Assembly: GCF_008084145.1 (NCBI RefSeq)
Contig: NZ_VSDO01000003.1
Span: 796,001 to 860,000, forward strand
Direction of reading: 5' to 3'
Origin: Paenibacillus faecis
GTDB taxonomy: Bacteria > Bacillota > Bacilli > Paenibacillales > Paenibacillaceae
DNA length: 64,000 nucleotides
The notes below the pieces were generated by a model that was given only the letters and a program-made list of their open reading frames with translations, was not told the DNA's origin and made no database searches. The translations under genes and the position numbers were made by a program. Below are positions 1-10,152 of the stretch, one piece after another; the first letter of the stretch is position 1, and every line of letters starts with the position of its first letter.

Positions 1-56
1 CACCGGGCCAAGAGTCACCTCTTGTTCCCGTGAGCGGCTATGCTTTGTACGGATGC

Positions 57-1403
<1,347 letters not shown>

Positions 1404-1444
1404 TCACACAACAAGTTAATTTACTGCGTCAAAGCAGCACTATC

Positions 1445-1473
1445 AGTTTACCAGTCTCCTTTTTCAAAGTCAA
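1445..1473 (-). promoter_or_regulatory. purA sigma-A promoter
   Basis: On the minus strand TTGACT (1468-1473) and TAAACT (1445-1450) are separated by exactly 17 bases. This would give a leader of roughly 95 nt ahead of purA. Confidence 0.7.
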
Positions 1474-1477
1474 ATTA

Positions 1478-1522
1478 AAAAGCGAACGATTATAATATGA
1501 AAAGTTAATAACGTTCGGAATT
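1478..1522. promoter_or_regulatory. PurBox pair (PurR operator) upstream of purA
   Basis: Two inverted CGAA-centred boxes are visible: AAAAGCGAACGAT on the plus strand and AATTCCGAACGTT on the minus strand. Taken as 14-mers around CGAA (1478-1491 and 1509-1522) they are 17 bp apart, the spacing known for Bacillus PurR sites. They lie just upstream of the purA -35 element, as in B. subtilis purA. Confidence 0.7.
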
Positions 1523-1702
1523 ATCGGTTGTTAGGAACACGTCAGAAATAAATCGGCCCGCTTTGAAAAATACTACCCTCGTCGGTGTTCACATTCTCAC
1601 AGTCCTTTGCAAATACACCGATTATACTAGGACAAAAACAGATCCTTCGCATCAACAAGATCTTGAACCTGAATAGAGAATCGGAAGGGACGGAAATGAA
1701 CC

Positions 1703-3037
1703 ATGGAAACGAATAGCCGCCGCGGAACGCTAAAAAAGTCGGTCACTTTTATGGAAGCCCTGGCGCTTGTCATAGGGATGATCATCGGATCGGGGATCTT
1801 TTTGAAGCCCGGGATTGTCCTCGGCCACGCGGGAACCCCGGGGATGGGCATACTGGCTTGGGCAGCGGGCGGCGTCATCACCCTGGCGGCGGCTCTCTCC
1901 GTGGCCGAAATCGCCGCGGCCATCCCGAAATCGGGAGGGCTCTACACCTATCTGGGAGAGTTGTACGGCGGGGTCTTCGGCTTCCTGCTGGGTTGGGTAC
2001 AGACGATCATCTCCTATCCGGCCTCGGTCGCGGCACTATGCATTGCTTTCGCCACGTATTCCGGGTACTTCCTGCCGATGAGCGACGGGCAGCAAACCTG
2101 GCTGGCCATTGGCATCCTGGCCTTTATCCTGCTCATGAACGTACTATCGACCAAAAACGGCGGAATCATCCAGACGATCGCTACCGCGGGCAAACTGATT
2201 CCGGTGATCGGCATTGTAGGTTTCGGCCTCGCGGCTGGCGCCGCCCCCGGCTTCGCCGGGATTCCGGCGTCAGCCGCCGCGGCGTCCGGATCCGGATTTG
2301 GCGCGGCCATCCTGGGCACCCTCTGGGCCTATGACGGCTGGATCGGCGTGACCAATATGGCCGGCGAAATCGGTAACCCAGCCAAAACGTTACCCCGGGT
2401 CATCTCCGCAGGCGTTTTATTCGTCATCGCCGTCTATGTCCTGTTCAACGTCGCGATCTATCGCTCCCTGCCCTATGAAGCCATCGTCAACTCCCCGACG
2501 CCGGGCGCCGACGCGGCGCAGGCCCTGTTCGGAAACGGCGGCGGCGCCTTTATCACCGCGGGCATCATCGTTTCCATTCTCGGGGCGCTCAACGGGTATT
2601 TAATGACCGCGGCACGGGTACCGCAGTCCATGGGAGCCAACGGGCAGCTGCCCTTCTCCCGGACACTCGCGCGTCTCCATCCCAAGTTCCAAACGCCGGC
2701 GAACGCGTTGCTCCTGCAGAGCGTATTGGCCGTCATTTACATCCTCTCCGGCACCTTCAACACGCTGACCGATCTGCTGGTGTTCGTCCTTTGGATTTTC
2801 TTTACGATGGGCGTGTTCGGCGTATTCCTTTTGCGCAAAAAGACGCCACCCCGGCCCGGAAGATACCGGGTTCCCCTCTACCCCCTGACGCCGTTGATCG
2901 GGATGGCGGGAGGCGTCTATATCCTGGCCAGCACCATCCTGAACGACCCGATCCGCTCTTTGACCGGCATCGGCATCACCCTGCTGGGACTGCCTGTCTA
3001 CTATCTGATGCAGCGTAAAAGCAAAAAAACAGGCTGA
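1703..3037 (+). CDS. APC-family amino acid permease (LAT/SteT-like)
   Basis: Predicted integral-membrane amino acid exchanger or permease of 444 residues with about 12 hydrophobic segments. The first helix carries the APC signature IGMIIGSGIF around residues 23-32, the unwound substrate-binding segment of the fold. The short hydrophilic N and C termini and overall length resemble the LAT-type group that includes B. subtilis SteT (serine/threonine exchanger), but substrate cannot be read from sequence. The ATG at 1703 follows a purine-rich GGAAGGGACGGA region. The gene is divergent from purA and convergent with dnaB, one of few plus-strand genes in the left arm, so it is probably an accessory gene. 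Its last codons overlap the dnaB terminator stem. Confidence 0.85.
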   Translation: METNSRRGTLKKSVTFMEALALVIGMIIGSGIFLKPGIVLGHAGTPGMGILAWAAGGVITLAAALSVAEIAAAIPKSGGLYTYLGELYGGVFGFLLGWVQTIISYPASVAALCIAFATYSGYFLPMSDGQQTWLAIGILAFILLMNVLSTKNGGIIQTIATAGKLIPVIGIVGFGLAAGAAPGFAGIPASAAAASGSGFGAAILGTLWAYDGWIGVTNMAGEIGNPAKTLPRVISAGVLFVIAVYVLFNVAIYRSLPYEAIVNSPTPGADAAQALFGNGGGAFITAGIIVSILGALNGYLMTAARVPQSMGANGQLPFSRTLARLHPKFQTPANALLLQSVLAVIYILSGTFNTLTDLLVFVLWIFFTMGVFGVFLLRKKTPPRPGRYRVPLYPLTPLIGMAGGVYILASTILNDPIRSLTGIGITLLGLPVYYLMQRKSKKTG

Positions 3038-3055
3038 CGGTCTCCCGTCAGCCTG
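3023..3055 (-). terminator. dnaB operon terminator, embedded in coding ends
   Basis: A perfect 11-bp stem (3030-3040 with 3045-3055) has a 4-base loop and is followed on the minus strand by seven T (3023-3029). It overlaps both the last bases of dnaB and the last codons of the convergent permease gene. Confidence 0.85.
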
Positions 3056-4409
3056 CAAATGCGTCCGCATGCGCCCGCTCGTAATTGGCGAACTTGTTGA
3101 AGTTCTTTAAGAAGACCAGTTCGACGGTGCCGACCGGACCATTCCGCTGTTTCGCGATAATGATCTCGATGATGTTCTTCTTCTCCGTCTCCTGGTTATA
3201 GTAATCGTCCCGGTACAGAAACGCGACGATATCGGCATCCTGCTCGATCGAACCGGATTCCCGAAGGTCCGACATCATCGGGCGTTTGTCCTGCCGCTGC
3301 TCGACGCCCCGGCTGAGCTGGGACAACGCGATGACCGGCACTTCCAGCTCCCGCGCGATCTGTTTCAGGGTCCGGGAGATTTCCGAAACCTCCTGCTGCC
3401 GGTTCTCGCCCGGCTTGCCGCGCCCGTGAATGAGCTGGAGGTAATCGATCAGGATCATCCCAAGCCCCTTCTCTTTCTTCAGCCGCCGGCATTTCGCCCG
3501 GATATCGGCCACCGTTACGCCCGGCGTGTCATCGATGTAAATCTCGGCTTCCGACAACGCCGCGATGCCCATGGTGAGCTTCGCCCAATCTTCATCGCTC
3601 TTGAAATCGCCCGTCCGCATGATGCCGGCGTCGAGGTTCGCCTCGGCGCAGATCATCCGCTGTACCAGCTGGGCGGCGGACATCTCCAGACTGAAAATCG
3701 CGACGGTTTCCTTGGCGCGGACCGCCACGTTCTGCGCGATATTGAGCGCAAAGGCGGTTTTCCCTACGGAAGGACGGGCCGCCACGATGATCAGATCGTT
3801 CCGCTGAAAACCGGCCGTCATCTTGTCCAAATCGACGAAGCCGGAAGGAATACCGGTCGTATTCCCGCGATTCTGGTGCAATTGCTCGACGCGTTCGAAC
3901 ACTTCCATGACCACGTCGCGGATCGCGATAAAGCCGCTGCCGGACCGCCGGTTTGAAATTTCAAGAATGCGCCGCTCGGCGTCGCTCAGCATGCCGGAGA
4001 CATCCTCGCCCCCGGTATAGCCGTCGCTGACGATTTGCGTCGCCGTACGGATCAAGCGGCGGAGCATCGATTTCTCTTCGATGATCCGCGCGTAGTAGTC
4101 GACATTCGCCGCCGTCGGCACGGCATGAGCCAGCTTCGCCAGGTAGCTGACGCCGCCGATTTCCTCCAGCTCGCCCTTGTCCTGCAGCCGGGCCGTCAGG
4201 GTCACCAGATCGATCGGCTGCCCTTCCTCGCCGAGCTGCACCATCGCTTCAAAGATCAGCTGATGGGGCTTGTCGTAGAAATCCTCGGTGCGCACCCGCT
4301 CCATCGCCGTAATCAGCGCTTCGGACTGAAGCAGAATCGCACCGAGCACCGCCTGCTCCGCTTCCAGGTTTTGCGGGGGAACCCGGTCAAAAAATGGCTC
4401 GGCGCTCAT
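3048..4409 (-). CDS. dnaB: Replicative DNA helicase DnaB (DnaC of B. subtilis)
   Basis: Hexameric 5'-3' helicase that unwinds the fork and binds primase. The 453-residue protein shows an N-terminal collar domain (about 1-150), a linker, and a RecA-like motor with Walker A ARPSVGKT near 211-218, Walker B MILIDYLQL near 318-326 and the arginine-finger region LRESGSIEQDAD near 382. It follows rplI after a single base, so it is the last gene of the gdpP-rplI-dnaB unit and ends in an intrinsic terminator. No intein or truncation is seen. Confidence 0.97.
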   Translation of the reverse strand: MSAEPFFDRVPPQNLEAEQAVLGAILLQSEALITAMERVRTEDFYDKPHQLIFEAMVQLGEEGQPIDLVTLTARLQDKGELEEIGGVSYLAKLAHAVPTAANVDYYARIIEEKSMLRRLIRTATQIVSDGYTGGEDVSGMLSDAERRILEISNRRSGSGFIAIRDVVMEVFERVEQLHQNRGNTTGIPSGFVDLDKMTAGFQRNDLIIVAARPSVGKTAFALNIAQNVAVRAKETVAIFSLEMSAAQLVQRMICAEANLDAGIMRTGDFKSDEDWAKLTMGIAALSEAEIYIDDTPGVTVADIRAKCRRLKKEKGLGMILIDYLQLIHGRGKPGENRQQEVSEISRTLKQIARELEVPVIALSQLSRGVEQRQDKRPMMSDLRESGSIEQDADIVAFLYRDDYYNQETEKKNIIEIIIAKQRNGPVGTVELVFLKNFNKFANYERAHADAFAG

Positions 4410-4410
4410 G

Positions 4411-4854
4411 TTACTCCTCCGTAACCTGAACCTTGAACGTCGACTTCACTTCAGGATGAAGCTTCACCGGAACCTGCGTAACCCCCAGCGTACGGATCGG
4501 TTCATGCATTTCGATCTTCCGCTTGTCGATCTTGATGCCGGTCTTCTCCAGCGCCTCCGCTACCTGCTTGCTCGTGATGGCGCCGAACAGACGGCCGCCT
4601 TCACCGGCCTTCGCCTTCAGCGTCACGGTGACTTCCTCCAGCTTTTTGCCGAGCTCGATCGCCTCTTCTTTTTCCTTCTCCTTGCGTTTCACTTCCGCCG
4701 CGGTTTGCTGCTCCAGCGTCTTCACATTGCCCTCGGTCGCCGGACGAACCAGCCCGCGCGGGATCAGGAAGTTCTGTGCGTAACCTTCCGAGACGTTCTT
4801 GATTTCCCCTTTTTTCCCTTGACCCTTAACATCCTGCAAAAAAATAACCTTCAT
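4411..4854 (-). CDS. rplI: Ribosomal protein bL9
   Basis: Large-subunit protein of 147 residues. The N-terminal domain opens with [18 protein letters not shown] and keeps the [14 protein letters not shown] signature. A long connecting helix (about residues 45-75, rich in Lys and Glu) links to the C-terminal 23S-binding domain. The start overlaps the stop of gdpP by 4 bases and its stop is 1 base before dnaB, indicating translational coupling along the operon. Confidence 0.96.
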   Translation of the reverse strand: MKVIFLQDVKGQGKKGEIKNVSEGYAQNFLIPRGLVRPATEGNVKTLEQQTAAEVKRKEKEKEEAIELGKKLEEVTVTLKAKAGEGGRLFGAITSKQVAEALEKTGIKIDKRKIEMHEPIRTLGVTQVPVKLHPEVKSTFKVQVTEE

Positions 4855-6851
4855 TCGAATAACCCCTCTTCCTTCTCTATTTCATCCAGGACGGCGAGCA
4901 GCCGTTTCTCCGCTTCCTCCTGGGTGCCTTCCAACTGTGTGGCGGCATTCGTCAAATGCCCGCCGCCGCCCAGCCGCTCCATGACCACCTGCACGTTCAT
5001 CGTCCCGAGCGAACGGGCGCTGATGCCGATCAGGCCGTCGGGCCGTTCGCTAATCACGAACGAAGCTAGCACGTTCGTCATATTCAGCAGCGTATCCGCC
5101 ACCTGAGCGATCAGCAACTGCGGAATTCTGCGGTTCGGCTCCGCCACCGCCAGCGCGATATGCCCGTGAATCATGCGGGCATGCTTGATAATATCGGCCT
5201 TGGCGATGTATTCCTGCAGATCTTCCTTCAACAGGCGCTGCACCATTGCGGTATCCGCGCCCATCCGGCGGAGAAACGCCGCCGCTTCAAACGTCCGCGA
5301 CCCCGTGTGCAGCGCAAAATGCTTCGTATCGACCGTAATCCCCGCCAGAATGGTCGTCGCCTCCAACGGGCTGAGCTCCACCTTCTCATGGATATACTGC
5401 AGCAGCTCGGTCACGAGCTCCCCGGCCGAGGAGGCGTAGGGCTCCAGGTAGACGAGCACGGCGTCGTTGATAAACTCCTCGCCGCGGCGGTGGTGATCGA
5501 CGACCACCACCCGCCGAGCGGCTTCCACGAGCCGCGGCTCCATCGTCATCGACGCTTTGTGCGTGTCGACGACCACCAGGAGCGTGTGCGGGGTCATCAA
5601 GCTTAGCGCCTGCTCCGGCGAGATGAACCGGCGCGCCAACGCCTCCTCTTTATCGATGCGCTCCATGAGCCGCTCGATGCCGGGGTTCGGGCCATCCAGC
5701 ACGATGTGCGCCTCGACCTTGTACATATCGGCGGCCTTCATCACGCCGATGGAGGAGCCGATCACGTCAAGGTCGGGCATCTGATGGCCCATGATGATGA
5801 CGCGGTCGCTCTCCTGCATCAAATCGCGCAGCGCATGCGCGATGACGCGGGCGCGGACGCGCGTCCGCTTCTCTACGGCGCCGGTCTTGCCGCCGTAGAA
5901 GGAGAGCCGCTGACCGGCCTTCACCGCGGCCTGGTCGCCCCCCCGCCCGAGCGCCATATCCAAGCTCGACTGGGCGAGTTCGCCCAGCTCGCTGAAGCGC
6001 TCGGTGCCGAAGGCCAGGCCGATGCTCAGCGTCATCGGCACCTTCAGGTCCGCGGTCATCTCGCGGACCTCGTCCAAAATCACGAACCGGCTCTGCTCCA
6101 GTTCGTTCAGCGATCTCTGATTCAGCATCATCAGATAACGCTCGGAGGAGAGCCGCCGCAGATAAATCCGGTGCTGCTTCGCCCACGCCGTGAGCGCCGA
6201 CGCGACCCGGGCGATCAGCGCGGTGCGCTGCTGGTCGTCCATCCCCTGCGCGGCCTCGTCCAGATTGTCGAGCATCACGATGCCGAGCGCGGCCCGCTCG
6301 TTCTCATAGCGTTCGCGCAGCATCGCGAGCTCCGTCATGTCGTGGACATAAATCAACCGCTCGTCATGGTCGATCGTCAATTCGTAATACCGATTGTGGG
6401 CCATCACCTCAACCGTGTTCTTCCCCGCCTTGTGTTCCTTCTTGTCCTTCTCTTTCTCCTTGGCTGTCTGCGGCTGGGGCAGCGGCGGAAGCAGTTCCGT
6501 CAAAGGCACGCCTACCACGCTTTCCCGTCCGAACATTCCGCCGACAAAACGATTATGCCATTCGACAACCCGATCGTCGCTGTACAGGATAATCCCGAAA
6601 GGCAAGCGGCCGACCGCTTCCCCTTCCACCCGCTTGATCCGATACGTCAAATCCGTGACGTACTTGACGAGATCCTTGCGAAAGCGCCGTTCCGCTTGCA
6701 GCATCATGTAAGCGAGCACCCCTACCAGACACAAGCTGACCAGCCCGAGAACCCAGTTGTAGTAGGAGATGAATATGACAAGCAGCAGTTGGAGCATGAA
6801 CATCCACACGGTCTGATAGCCGTGCCAACGCTTTTGCAGTAAACTAGGCAT
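4851..6851 (-). CDS. gdpP: Cyclic-di-AMP phosphodiesterase GdpP
   Basis: Membrane-bound phosphodiesterase that hydrolyses c-di-AMP to pApA. The 666 residues show two N-terminal membrane helices (about 12-55), a PAS-like region (80-170) with a Lys/Glu-rich insert near 128-145, a degenerate GGDEF domain (about 185-320) and a DHH/DHHA1 module. The metal-binding motifs are intact: HQMPDLD at 356-362, VVDTH near 427-431, DHH at 452-454, and GGGGH at 628-632. It lies between yybS and rplI, the order also known in B. subtilis (yybS-yybT-rplI-dnaC). Catalytic activity is therefore expected; the GGDEF part is not expected to make c-di-GMP. Confidence 0.95.
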   Translation of the reverse strand: MPSLLQKRWHGYQTVWMFMLQLLLVIFISYYNWVLGLVSLCLVGVLAYMMLQAERRFRKDLVKYVTDLTYRIKRVEGEAVGRLPFGIILYSDDRVVEWHNRFVGGMFGRESVVGVPLTELLPPLPQPQTAKEKEKDKKEHKAGKNTVEVMAHNRYYELTIDHDERLIYVHDMTELAMLRERYENERAALGIVMLDNLDEAAQGMDDQQRTALIARVASALTAWAKQHRIYLRRLSSERYLMMLNQRSLNELEQSRFVILDEVREMTADLKVPMTLSIGLAFGTERFSELGELAQSSLDMALGRGGDQAAVKAGQRLSFYGGKTGAVEKRTRVRARVIAHALRDLMQESDRVIIMGHQMPDLDVIGSSIGVMKAADMYKVEAHIVLDGPNPGIERLMERIDKEEALARRFISPEQALSLMTPHTLLVVVDTHKASMTMEPRLVEAARRVVVVDHHRRGEEFINDAVLVYLEPYASSAGELVTELLQYIHEKVELSPLEATTILAGITVDTKHFALHTGSRTFEAAAFLRRMGADTAMVQRLLKEDLQEYIAKADIIKHARMIHGHIALAVAEPNRRIPQLLIAQVADTLLNMTNVLASFVISERPDGLIGISARSLGTMNVQVVMERLGGGGHLTNAATQLEGTQEEAEKRLLAVLDEIEKEEGLFE

Positions 6852-6862
6852 GCCTTCTCACC

Positions 6863-7783
6863 CTATCGTCTTGGTCTTGTAAGCATCTCACGCAGCGGGA
6901 AAGCGATGTCCAGAATCCCGACAATACGCAGCGGCGGAAAGAACACCATCGCCACCACCAGGAGCACCGGAATCGCCGGATTCCACTTTCGATGGTATGC
7001 CACAAAGAAGAAAAGACTCGCGGATTGGATCATGAACAAGAACTGCAAGAGCGGCGTTATATTCAGGAGAATCGTCCCCAAAAAGCCCTGGGCCACGCTT
7101 TCGCCGCCAAACATTTGCAGCAGCAATGCCGCGAAATAATACCAAATCAGCGAACGGGGCAACCGCCAGTCGCGAATCGGCGGCAATTTCGGCACGATAT
7201 GCCCCATGCTCCCCAAGGTCGGGCGAACCACCGCGTGGGCGATCGTCGTAATGATCAGGGCGCATACGACCATCGTGAACGGAATCAACCGTACCGTTAA
7301 ATTCGACAGCTGCGTGCTCAATTCCGGGGACCAGGCGACCCCCGCGGAGAGCGGGCTGTCCGCCATATTTTGCAGCGGGGCCATCGCCGTATTGATCATA
7401 TCTTCAATGGACGTCGCCAGGTTGAAGTCAAAGAATACGGTGCTGATGAGCAGCACCAGCAGAAACATCCCCATAATCGTCCCGGCACCCGACAGGATCG
7501 TCCGGACCGCCGAGGCCCTTTTCTTATACAAATGTCCCATAACAATGGCGGGAACGATAAAATAAATCGCCTGCAACAGCATGAACGGTCCGAAGATCAA
7601 AGTACAGATGAGCCAAACCGGAACGACATGCAGCGCGAACGTTTTGAATGATAAGGTTGTATACAGCAGAACGCCCGGCACAATCAGAAAAAAGGCCGTG
7701 ACGACGGTAAGCGGAGTAGCCAGTGACAGCAGGAGCAGCAGATACACGACGCTCCAGGCCACGGATGTCCAGCGCAGCTTCAA
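6863..7783 (-). CDS. yybS: YybS-like multi-pass membrane protein (DUF2232)
   Basis: A 306-residue, strongly hydrophobic protein with about eight predicted membrane segments, matching the DUF2232/YybS family. Molecular function is not established; conserved linkage to gdpP suggests a role in the same envelope or c-di-AMP context, which is inference. The start is a TTG at 7783, chosen because AGAGGTG lies 7 bases upstream and no ATG is nearby in frame with a ribosome site. It starts 6 bases after the stop of the MazG-like gene and ends 11 bases before gdpP. Confidence 0.82.
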   Translation of the reverse strand: MKLRWTSVAWSVVYLLLLLSLATPLTVVTAFFLIVPGVLLYTTLSFKTFALHVVPVWLICTLIFGPFMLLQAIYFIVPAIVMGHLYKKRASAVRTILSGAGTIMGMFLLVLLISTVFFDFNLATSIEDMINTAMAPLQNMADSPLSAGVAWSPELSTQLSNLTVRLIPFTMVVCALIITTIAHAVVRPTLGSMGHIVPKLPPIRDWRLPRSLIWYYFAALLLQMFGGESVAQGFLGTILLNITPLLQFLFMIQSASLFFFVAYHRKWNPAIPVLLVVAMVFFPPLRIVGILDIAFPLREMLTRPRR

Positions 7784-7789
7784 ATAGGT

Positions 7790-8092
7790 TCACCTCTTAC
7801 GCATATGTTCTTCCAATGCAGATATATCCTGATACCAGTCCTCGAGTTGGTGCCCCTCCTGTTTATGTTTTCTCAACTTCTCCAAGATGGCTTCATCCAG
7901 GTCCCGATAAGAAACTCCCAGTCTGCGTCCCAATATATAACCGCTGACAATCAGGCTGGCGAGACTGTCCGTTATCCGTGTCGTGCTGCCTTCCCACAAT
8001 GCTTTGAATAAACGGGATACGTGATCGACTACCTCGGTTTTTAGCCATTCAATCACTTTAGCGCGCTTCGCTACATCCATCTCCCTTTGCAT
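7790..8092 (-). CDS. MazG-like family small protein
   Basis: A 100-residue helical protein resembling the MazG-like family found in Bacilli near yybS. Parts of the all-alpha NTP-pyrophosphohydrolase helices can be recognised (EVVDHVSRLFKALWEGS, SLASLIVSGYILGRRLG), but the classic EExxE metal-binding motif is not obvious, so enzymatic activity is doubtful. First gene of the yybS-gdpP-rplI-dnaB unit. The start could be the ATG at 8092 or the ATG four codons later; the first has a GGAGGGTGG element about 12 bases upstream. Confidence 0.7.
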   Translation of the reverse strand: MQREMDVAKRAKVIEWLKTEVVDHVSRLFKALWEGSTTRITDSLASLIVSGYILGRRLGVSYRDLDEAILEKLRKHKQEGHQLEDWYQDISALEEHMRKR

Positions 8093-8133
8093 GGCCGACA
8101 GCTTCCACCCTCCCCGAAAAAGTTTTATTTATC

Positions 8134-8142
8134 ATTATAGCA
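8134..8142 (-). promoter_or_regulatory. Extended -10 promoter for the gdpP operon
   Basis: On the minus strand the sequence TGCTATAAT is an extended -10 element about 45 bases before the MazG-like gene. A matching -35 at optimal distance is weak. Confidence 0.45.
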
Positions 8143-8210
8143 TAAAGCAAGCCCGGCAAGGGACGCAAACGGACACAGCAAGTTTTAGCAGCAAGCCTCG
8201 TTTCCCTGGT

Positions 8211-8639
8211 TTAGGCCTTCGGTACTGATACGTTGCGCGTCACAAATTTCTCGCAATACTCGATAATTTGGCTCCGGCGGACGATTCCGATAAACCGGCC
8301 CATATCGTCCACCACCGGTACGAAGTTCTGTACTTTGGCCAAGTTGATCAAATCTTCCATATCGGCGTCGATCGATACCGGCCGGATATCCATCTTGAGG
8401 GGAACGTCCCGTAAATGAAATTTTGAAGCGGTCTCAAAATTGACCTTGCCGTCCGAATTTTTCATAAACCAAAGCAGATCGCCCTCCGTAACGGTGCCGA
8501 CATACTCCCCATCCCGCCCCAGAATCGGCACGGCCGTATACCGGTGAAACTCCATACGTTCCAGCGTCTGCCGCAGGGTGGAGTCCAACGTAACGCTAAC
8601 GACATCATTCTTCGGCAGTAAAAAAAACGCGATATTCAT
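8211..8639 (-). CDS. CBS-domain pair protein
   Basis: A 142-residue stand-alone tandem CBS (Bateman) module: CBS1 around residues 10-65 (TAVPILGRDGEYVGTVTEGDLL) and CBS2 around 80-135 (FVPVVDDMGRFIGIVRRSQII). Such modules bind adenine nucleotides and, in some Firmicutes, c-di-AMP; the ligand here is unknown. The ATG at 8639 is preferred to an upstream in-frame ATG at 8684 because a strong GAGGAGGAT ribosome site precedes it by about 9 bases. It lies upstream of the gdpP operon on the same strand, with a separate promoter between them. Confidence 0.85.
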   Translation of the reverse strand: MNIAFFLLPKNDVVSVTLDSTLRQTLERMEFHRYTAVPILGRDGEYVGTVTEGDLLWFMKNSDGKVNFETASKFHLRDVPLKMDIRPVSIDADMEDLINLAKVQNFVPVVDDMGRFIGIVRRSQIIEYCEKFVTRNVSVPKA

Positions 8640-8734
8640 TGGGATCGTATCCTCCTCAAAATAATAACCTTTCCTTCGGGTCACCTTAATTTGTACGGAT
8701 CAGGCCGGCGAATGTTCCAGGAAAGGTTGAGAAA

Positions 8735-8760
8735 TCGGCAGCCGGGAACCGGACTGCCGA
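8735..8760 (-). terminator. Weak stem-loop after the LCP gene
   Basis: TCGGCAG and CTGCCGA pair, with further CCGG pairing inside, but the minus-strand tail (TTTCTC) is a poor T-tract. It may be a weak terminator or an RNA-stabilising hairpin. Confidence 0.35.
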
Positions 8761-8801
8761 ATATTCATAAGATGTATGATTGCTATTGCCAATGGATCAG
8801 A

Positions 8802-9902
8802 TTATTCGTTCGTTTTCTTATTTCCGCTTTCCGAGTTTTTCCCGCCGGACGTTTTAGTGGAGTCAGCGGCCGCATCCTTGGCCTTCTCCCGCGCATCCGG
8901 CATAATCAGCTGTTCCGGCGCCGTTTCGGGATCGTTCCAGTTCTGGATCATTTCTTTGGCAAACTCGAGATCCTCTTCATTTACCGCATCATAGTATACG
9001 CCATTCTTCCGGAAGCCTTCCCCCATGATTGTAAACCCTTGGATGGAAGGAGCGTCGCCCAGCAAAATCTTCTTCGACAGATCAATAATATGGCTCGGCA
9101 TCATGTCCGTTTTAAAATTGTCGCCCATCAGGTTCAGCAGATCCGGAACTTTGGAAACCTGATCCAGCTTCATTACGCGGTTCGCGATGGCATTCAAGAA
9201 TACTTGATGTCTTCGGGTCCGGTTAAAATCGCTGTCCTCCCGGTAACGGACGAAATTGAGGGCTTCCTGCCCGTTGTACAACGGCTTGTTGGCTTTAATG
9301 GTGAATTTCTCGTGATCCTTTTGCTTGTTGACGATGTCCTTGGTAATCGGCAGTTCGACGCCGCCCAATTCGTCTACGACCTGACGTAGTCCCTCAAAGT
9401 TGATGGCCGCATAATAATCGATAGGATTGCCCAGGAAATGTTCCACGGTGTCTTTGGCCATTTTCGCGCCGCCGAACGCGTATGCGTGGTTGATTTTATC
9501 TTCTTTATCCCTGCCGACGATCTCCGTATAAGTATCGCGCGGAATCGAAACCAGCAGAACCCGTGATTCTTCCGGACGTACTACGGCATATATCATGGTG
9601 TCCGACCGGGCCGGCTCATTGCCCCGCTGATCCACACCGAGCAGCAGAGCGCTGAACGGTTCCATCTTCTGTTCCTTCACGACAGGCTTGGGTGTCTCGC
9701 CTTCCAACGGAGCGTAAGACCGCTCCAGCTTCTCCTCCACTTGGCCGGACAGGAAAAGGTCAAACGCCATGACCGCCAGCGGCTTCCGGAAAAGATACGC
9801 TCCCGCTCCCAAAACGACAACAACGGCTAAGGCAATAAGCCACTTTTGCTTTCTTCCCAGTCTCCTTTTTTCTTTTACCCTTTTATCGCTTCGTTTCATC
9901 AT
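8802..9902 (-). CDS. LytR-CpsA-Psr family cell-wall polymer ligase
   Basis: Membrane-anchored enzyme of the LCP family that transfers lipid-linked anionic glycopolymers (teichoic acid-like) to peptidoglycan. The 366 residues show a basic cytoplasmic start, one membrane helix at about 23-42, and the LCP domain with LLLGVD, RSDTMI, SIPRDTY and the arginine-rich YREDSDFNRTRRHQ motif that binds the pyrophosphate. The C-terminal tail after about residue 335 is low-complexity (Ser/Lys/Gly/Asn). A GGAGG sits directly before tandem ATGs at 9902 and 9899; the second has the better spacing. Monocistronic. Confidence 0.9.
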   Translation of the reverse strand: MMKRSDKRVKEKRRLGRKQKWLIALAVVVVLGAGAYLFRKPLAVMAFDLFLSGQVEEKLERSYAPLEGETPKPVVKEQKMEPFSALLLGVDQRGNEPARSDTMIYAVVRPEESRVLLVSIPRDTYTEIVGRDKEDKINHAYAFGGAKMAKDTVEHFLGNPIDYYAAINFEGLRQVVDELGGVELPITKDIVNKQKDHEKFTIKANKPLYNGQEALNFVRYREDSDFNRTRRHQVFLNAIANRVMKLDQVSKVPDLLNLMGDNFKTDMMPSHIIDLSKKILLGDAPSIQGFTIMGEGFRKNGVYYDAVNEEDLEFAKEMIQNWNDPETAPEQLIMPDAREKAKDAAADSTKTSGGKNSESGNKKTNE

Positions 9903-10047
9903 ATGCCTCCAATAGAATCATTTATTTCCTATATAGTGCAAAATCTTATTTTCGAATTTACTCTACCGTTTCGTACTATACCATATAGACGTTTTTCGGC
10001 ACAACAATGTTACTGTTTACATCTTTGTATCCATAGGTTTTACAGCC

Positions 10048-10082
10048 AAAAAGGCCCACCTCCTGAGTCGGAGGCGAGCCTT
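10048..10082 (-). terminator. opp operon terminator
   Basis: The minus-strand sequence folds as AAGGC-CCTCC pairing with GGAGG-GCCTT around an internal loop and ends in TTTTTGG. It lies about 70 bases after oppF. Confidence 0.65.
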
Positions 10083-10152
10083 CATCTGCTTGATCGGCAC
10101 GTATGAAAGGGGCGGTTGATCTGCCAAATTTAACGATAAAGCGGTTCTTATA

